From Spirulina sp. DLM2.Bin59 (GTDB taxonomy: Bacteria; Cyanobacteriota; Cyanobacteriia; Cyanobacteriales; Spirulinaceae): a DNA stretch of 8,836 bases. The translations under genes and the position numbers were made by a program. Below the pieces are notes generated by a model. That model saw only the letters and a list, made by a program, of their open reading frames with translations, did no database searches and was not told the DNA's origin. The stretch covers positions 1 through 8,836 of the forward strand of contig RECT01000162.1 of assembly GCA_007693875.1 (NCBI GenBank). The letters are read 5' to 3'. Positions 7,013 to 8,836 of this stretch are shown piece by piece (position 1 is the stretch's first letter; each line of letters begins with the position of its first letter).

Positions 7013-7089
7013 AATTTATCACAATCTTAATTTTGGTTGCAGAAATTTGGCTTTGATCTGCCACGGAAATTCACGAGAAAAGGGCAGTT

Positions 7090-7118
7090 TTGCCAGTTTT
7101 GGAGCCTCATGTTGCAAT
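7090..7118 (+). promoter_or_regulatory. Candidate sigma-70 type promoter of mgdE
   Basis: TTGCCA (7090-7095, 5 of 6 to TTGACA) and TGCAAT (7113-7118, 4 of 6 to TATAAT) are 17 bp apart and would start transcription about 30 nt before the ATG at 7155. The match is moderate and untested. Confidence 0.35.
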
Positions 7119-7154
7119 TTTTAATGATTTTCACGCCCATTTAAACAGAAGACG

Positions 7155-8366
7155 ATGATGATACAGAGTTGGTTAATTACCCTCGGGTTAGGCCTCGGCT
7201 CCTTGCTTTGGGTGGAAGTGGTGCGAGATCTCTACCATTGGGCGGCGCACCAGTGGCCGCTGCTTTATCGTCTCCACGGTTGGCACCATCGGGTTTTTCG
7301 GCCGGATCTTTCGGTGATTAGCCCGGAAATTTACCGCCAATCCCATTGGTACAACGATGTACCAGAGGCGTTGGTGATGTTGGTGATGAGTTTTTTGCCT
7401 TGGGCGATTCCCTTCGGGGTGACATTCCCGCAGCCCTGGGTGGTGGGTTTGGGCACGGTGTACACCTTAACGTTTTTATTGGGGGCGATCGCCCGTGGCT
7501 CCGGTTGGCCCGGGGCCGATGAGTTAACGGATCTCACCCACCTGCCGGGCCCCTTCACCGCTCTGCCGGCCCCCTGGTTTGTGAATCGGACGTACCATTG
7601 GCGGCATCATTTTGATGATCAAAATGCTTACTATAGTGGCACGTTGACGCTCATGGATAAGATTATGGGGACAGCACTTTCCCTCAAGGGTAAACGGATT
7701 GCCATTACAGGAGCCTCTGGCACGTTGGGCCGGGCGTTGTTGGCGCAACTGAAGGCGCGGGGGGCAAAGGTGACGGCCTTAAGTTCCCACACCACACCGA
7801 TCATCCTGCCGGGGGAAACGGAGCCGATTCCTTTAATTACCTGGCAAGTGGGGGAAGAGGCGGCCCTTGCCGAAACCTTGCAAAAAATCGATATTTTGAT
7901 CCTCAACCATGGCATCAATGTCCATGGGAATCGCGATCGCACCGCCATTGAGCAATCCTATGAGGTGAATGCCTTTTCCAGTTGGCGGCTGTTGGAGTTG
8001 TTTTTAACGACGGTAGAGGGGAACAAGGCGATCGCCACCAAGGAGGTTTGGGTCAACACCTCCGAGGCGGAGGTGAACCCGGCCTTTAGCCCCTTGTACG
8101 AACTGAGCAAGCGCACCTTAGGGGATCTGGTGACGTTGCGCCGCCTCGATGCCCCCTGTGTGATTCGCAAGCTAATTTTAGGCCCCTTCAAAAGTGAGTT
8201 AAACCCCGTGGGGGTGATGGCTCCGGATTGGGTAGCACGGCAGATTGTTAACCTAGCGGTGCGGGATCTGCGGGATATTATCGTCACGATTAACCCCCTA
8301 ACCTATGTGACTTGGTTGCCGAAGGAATGGGGGCGATCGCTTTATTTCCGTTTGTTTAGTCGTTAA
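7155..8366 (+). CDS. mgdE: Fatty-acid-hydroxylase/SDR fusion, probable monoglucosyldiacylglycerol epimerase
   Basis: Two-domain membrane protein of 403 residues. The N-terminal half has hydrophobic segments (about 5-20, 71-90, 96-112) and histidine boxes of the fatty acid hydroxylase/sterol desaturase superfamily: His28xxxHis32, His41xxHisHis45 and His148xxHisHis152. From about 178 on it is a Rossmann-fold short-chain dehydrogenase with TGASGTLG (185-192), NHG (251-253), Ser303 and the catalytic pair Tyr315xxxLys319. Such proteins are often annotated bifunctional sterol desaturase/short-chain dehydrogenase. I recall this architecture for cyanobacterial MgdE, which converts glucosyl- to galactosyldiacylglycerol (EC 5.1.3.34). 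Divergence from an mgdA-like gene 242 bp away strongly favours that role. Two ATG codons stand in tandem at 7155 and 7158. The stop overlaps the convergent DUF2470 gene. The role of the His-rich domain is unknown. Confidence 0.78.
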   Translation: MMIQSWLITLGLGLGSLLWVEVVRDLYHWAAHQWPLLYRLHGWHHRVFRPDLSVISPEIYRQSHWYNDVPEALVMLVMSFLPWAIPFGVTFPQPWVVGLGTVYTLTFLLGAIARGSGWPGADELTDLTHLPGPFTALPAPWFVNRTYHWRHHFDDQNAYYSGTLTLMDKIMGTALSLKGKRIAITGASGTLGRALLAQLKARGAKVTALSSHTTPIILPGETEPIPLITWQVGEEAALAETLQKIDILILNHGINVHGNRDRTAIEQSYEVNAFSSWRLLELFLTTVEGNKAIATKEVWVNTSEAEVNPAFSPLYELSKRTLGDLVTLRRLDAPCVIRKLILGPFKSELNPVGVMAPDWVARQIVNLAVRDLRDIIVTINPLTYVTWLPKEWGRSLYFRLFSR

Positions 8367-8647
8367 CTCCCTACTTTCCGAGCCTGCTTCACCATCGCAA
8401 TCAAAGTCTGATGGGCATCTTCGGAATCCGCCAAGGTGTGATCAAAGGCAATGCGGATCGTTTCCGTGTTGCCAGCGCTCGTCGCTTTTAAGGTCATGCC
8501 TTCGGGATCAATGGTTAAAAGCTCCGCCTGCTCCGTGGCGGGGCGATCGCCAAACACTTGGGCATAGAGGGCGATGGCCTCGGCGTGATCATCATTCATG
8601 TGGGCACAGATGCGATCGCTCACTGCGGGGGTAATTGGGTCAGCCAT
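8363..8647 (-). CDS. Stand-alone DUF2470 domain protein (HugZ C-terminal-like)
   Basis: Small soluble protein of 94 residues made of one DUF2470 domain. The signature RICAHMNDDHAEAIALYA (residues 12-29) with His16 and His21 resembles the domain at the C-terminus of HugZ-type haem-degrading enzymes and in the plant glutamyl-tRNA reductase-binding protein. No flavin-binding split-barrel domain accompanies it, so haem oxygenase activity is not implied; a haem-related or binding role is only a guess. The start at 8647 (MADPITPAVSDRI) is preferred. An in-frame ATG at 8698 would add 17 residues rich in basic and hydrophobic positions without domain character. Its stop codon overlaps that of mgdE by 4 bp. 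It follows another minus-strand gene by 93 bp and may share its transcript. Confidence 0.82.
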   Translation of the reverse strand: MADPITPAVSDRICAHMNDDHAEAIALYAQVFGDRPATEQAELLTIDPEGMTLKATSAGNTETIRIAFDHTLADSEDAHQTLIAMVKQARKVGS

Positions 8648-8720
8648 GGGAATTCTTCGCTTCAAAAAAAGGACAAAACCGCCAAGGGTTCCATCCATAC
8701 AATGTACTGCGAATCTGTCC

Positions 8721-8738
8721 CCCGATCACCCCGATCAC
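8721..8738. repeat. Tandem 9-bp repeat CCCGATCAC
   Basis: Two exact adjacent copies of CCCGATCAC lie between the stop codon of the right-edge gene and the DUF2470 gene. Short, possibly a slippage product, with no visible function. Confidence 0.5.
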
Positions 8739-8740
8739 CA

Positions 8741-8836
8741 TTAGGGGGAGGGGGGTGGGGCCTGATCCCTGGGTTCTTGGGTGGGGGACTGCGCCATTAA
8801 AGCCGCGACCTCCGGGGGCATCACATCCACGAGGGC
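8741..8836 (-). CDS. C-terminal end of an unrecognised gene entering from the right edge
   Basis: The minus-strand frame is open from the window edge to a TAA at 8741-8743 and gives 31 residues. It begins ALVDVMPPEVAALMAQSP, a plausible helical end, and finishes in a charged, proline-rich tail ending PPPSP. It runs in the same direction as the DUF2470 gene and stops 93 bp before it. The fragment is too short to assign to a family, and its being coding is an inference from frame, orientation and composition. Confidence 0.5.
   Translation of the reverse strand, partial: ALVDVMPPEVAALMAQSPTQEPRDQAPPPSP
8744..8787 (+). other. G-run cluster, possible G-quadruplex
   Basis: The plus strand reads G5-A-G6-T-G4, then after 10 nt G3, after 5 nt G3-T-G5. 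This gives at least four runs of three or more G with short loops. The structure would form on the template strand of the partial right-edge gene, just inside its last codons, which encode the proline-rich tail. Confidence 0.45.

Larger units (their letters stand above)
5..8619. repeat. HIP1 octamers (GCGATCGC), about 15 scattered copies
   Basis: Palindromic GCGATCGC occurs at 5, 747, 990, 1060, 2232, 4010, 5220, 5642, 6493, 7485, 7933, 8028, 8333, 8543 and 8612 (first base). That is about one per 590 bp, far above chance and typical of HIP1-rich cyanobacterial genomes. All copies fall in coding sequence and none is in the intergenic gaps described here. The coordinates span the first to the last copy. 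Confidence 0.9.

Noticed and set aside
6990..7040. NtcA or SyCRP1 binding site in the mgdA-mgdE gap
   Set aside because: Spacing between half sites (TTGTA-N12-TACAA; a lone TGTGA on the minus strand) does not fit either consensus.
6585..7124. 179-residue plus-strand open frame across the mgdA 5' end and the intergenic gap
   Set aside because: It is mostly antisense to mgdA, with low-complexity Gly/Pro content and no recognisable domain; mgdA has clear GT2 motifs in the opposite strand.
8721..8787. CRISPR-like or satellite array from the short repeats and G-runs
   Set aside because: Only two 9-bp adjacent copies and irregular G-runs, with no repeat-spacer pattern.
1..8836. Defence system, prophage or mobile element cargo
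   Set aside because: All recognised genes are housekeeping, lipid, one-carbon or membrane-transport types with uniform HIP1 content; no integrase, transposase, nuclease or toxin is seen.

Overview
The window looks like chromosomal DNA of a cyanobacterium. It carries about 15 copies of the HIP1 octamer GCGATCGC. Its genes are cyanobacterial in type: a beta-monoglucosyldiacylglycerol synthase-like glycosyltransferase, a fused fatty-acid-hydroxylase/short-chain-dehydrogenase protein, a SynOMT-like O-methyltransferase and a stand-alone DUF2470 protein. Base composition is fairly GC-rich with many C or G runs. I see no tRNA, rRNA, CRISPR array, transposase or phage gene. The genus cannot be fixed from the sequence.

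Left part (1-3190, all minus strand). A three-gene set with 16 and 13 bp gaps reads permease (UPF0718/ArsP_1 type), then a TIGR03943/DUF1980 partner, then a membrane-anchored Ig-like plus beta-propeller protein that runs off the left edge. The two membrane partners recur together in other bacteria; the cargo is unknown. Upstream of the permease is a non-coding stretch with a 122-bp element bounded by 12-bp inverted repeats, followed by a second inverted repeat nearer the gene.

Middle part (3191-5494). ndk (nucleoside diphosphate kinase, with the only strong Shine-Dalgarno seen) and a SAM-dependent O-methyltransferase lie on the minus strand. A MetF-type methylenetetrahydrofolate reductase is divergent from the methyltransferase across a 131-bp promoter region holding two inverted repeats. 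One enzyme makes methyl groups that feed SAM synthesis and the other spends SAM.

Right part (5491-8836). An mgdA-like glucolipid synthase (minus) and a probable mgdE glucolipid epimerase (plus) are divergent across 242 bp. Together they would carry out the two steps from diacylglycerol to monogalactosyldiacylglycerol, the main thylakoid lipid. mgdA converges on the metF-like gene and mgdE converges on a small DUF2470 gene. Both convergent pairs share 4 bp through overlapping stop codons. The last 96 bases hold the C-terminal end of an unrecognised minus-strand gene over a very G-rich plus strand.

I found no defence system or wholly new type of system. The most interesting items are the paired galactolipid genes, the permease operon with its third propeller gene, and the structured element at 3063-3184.
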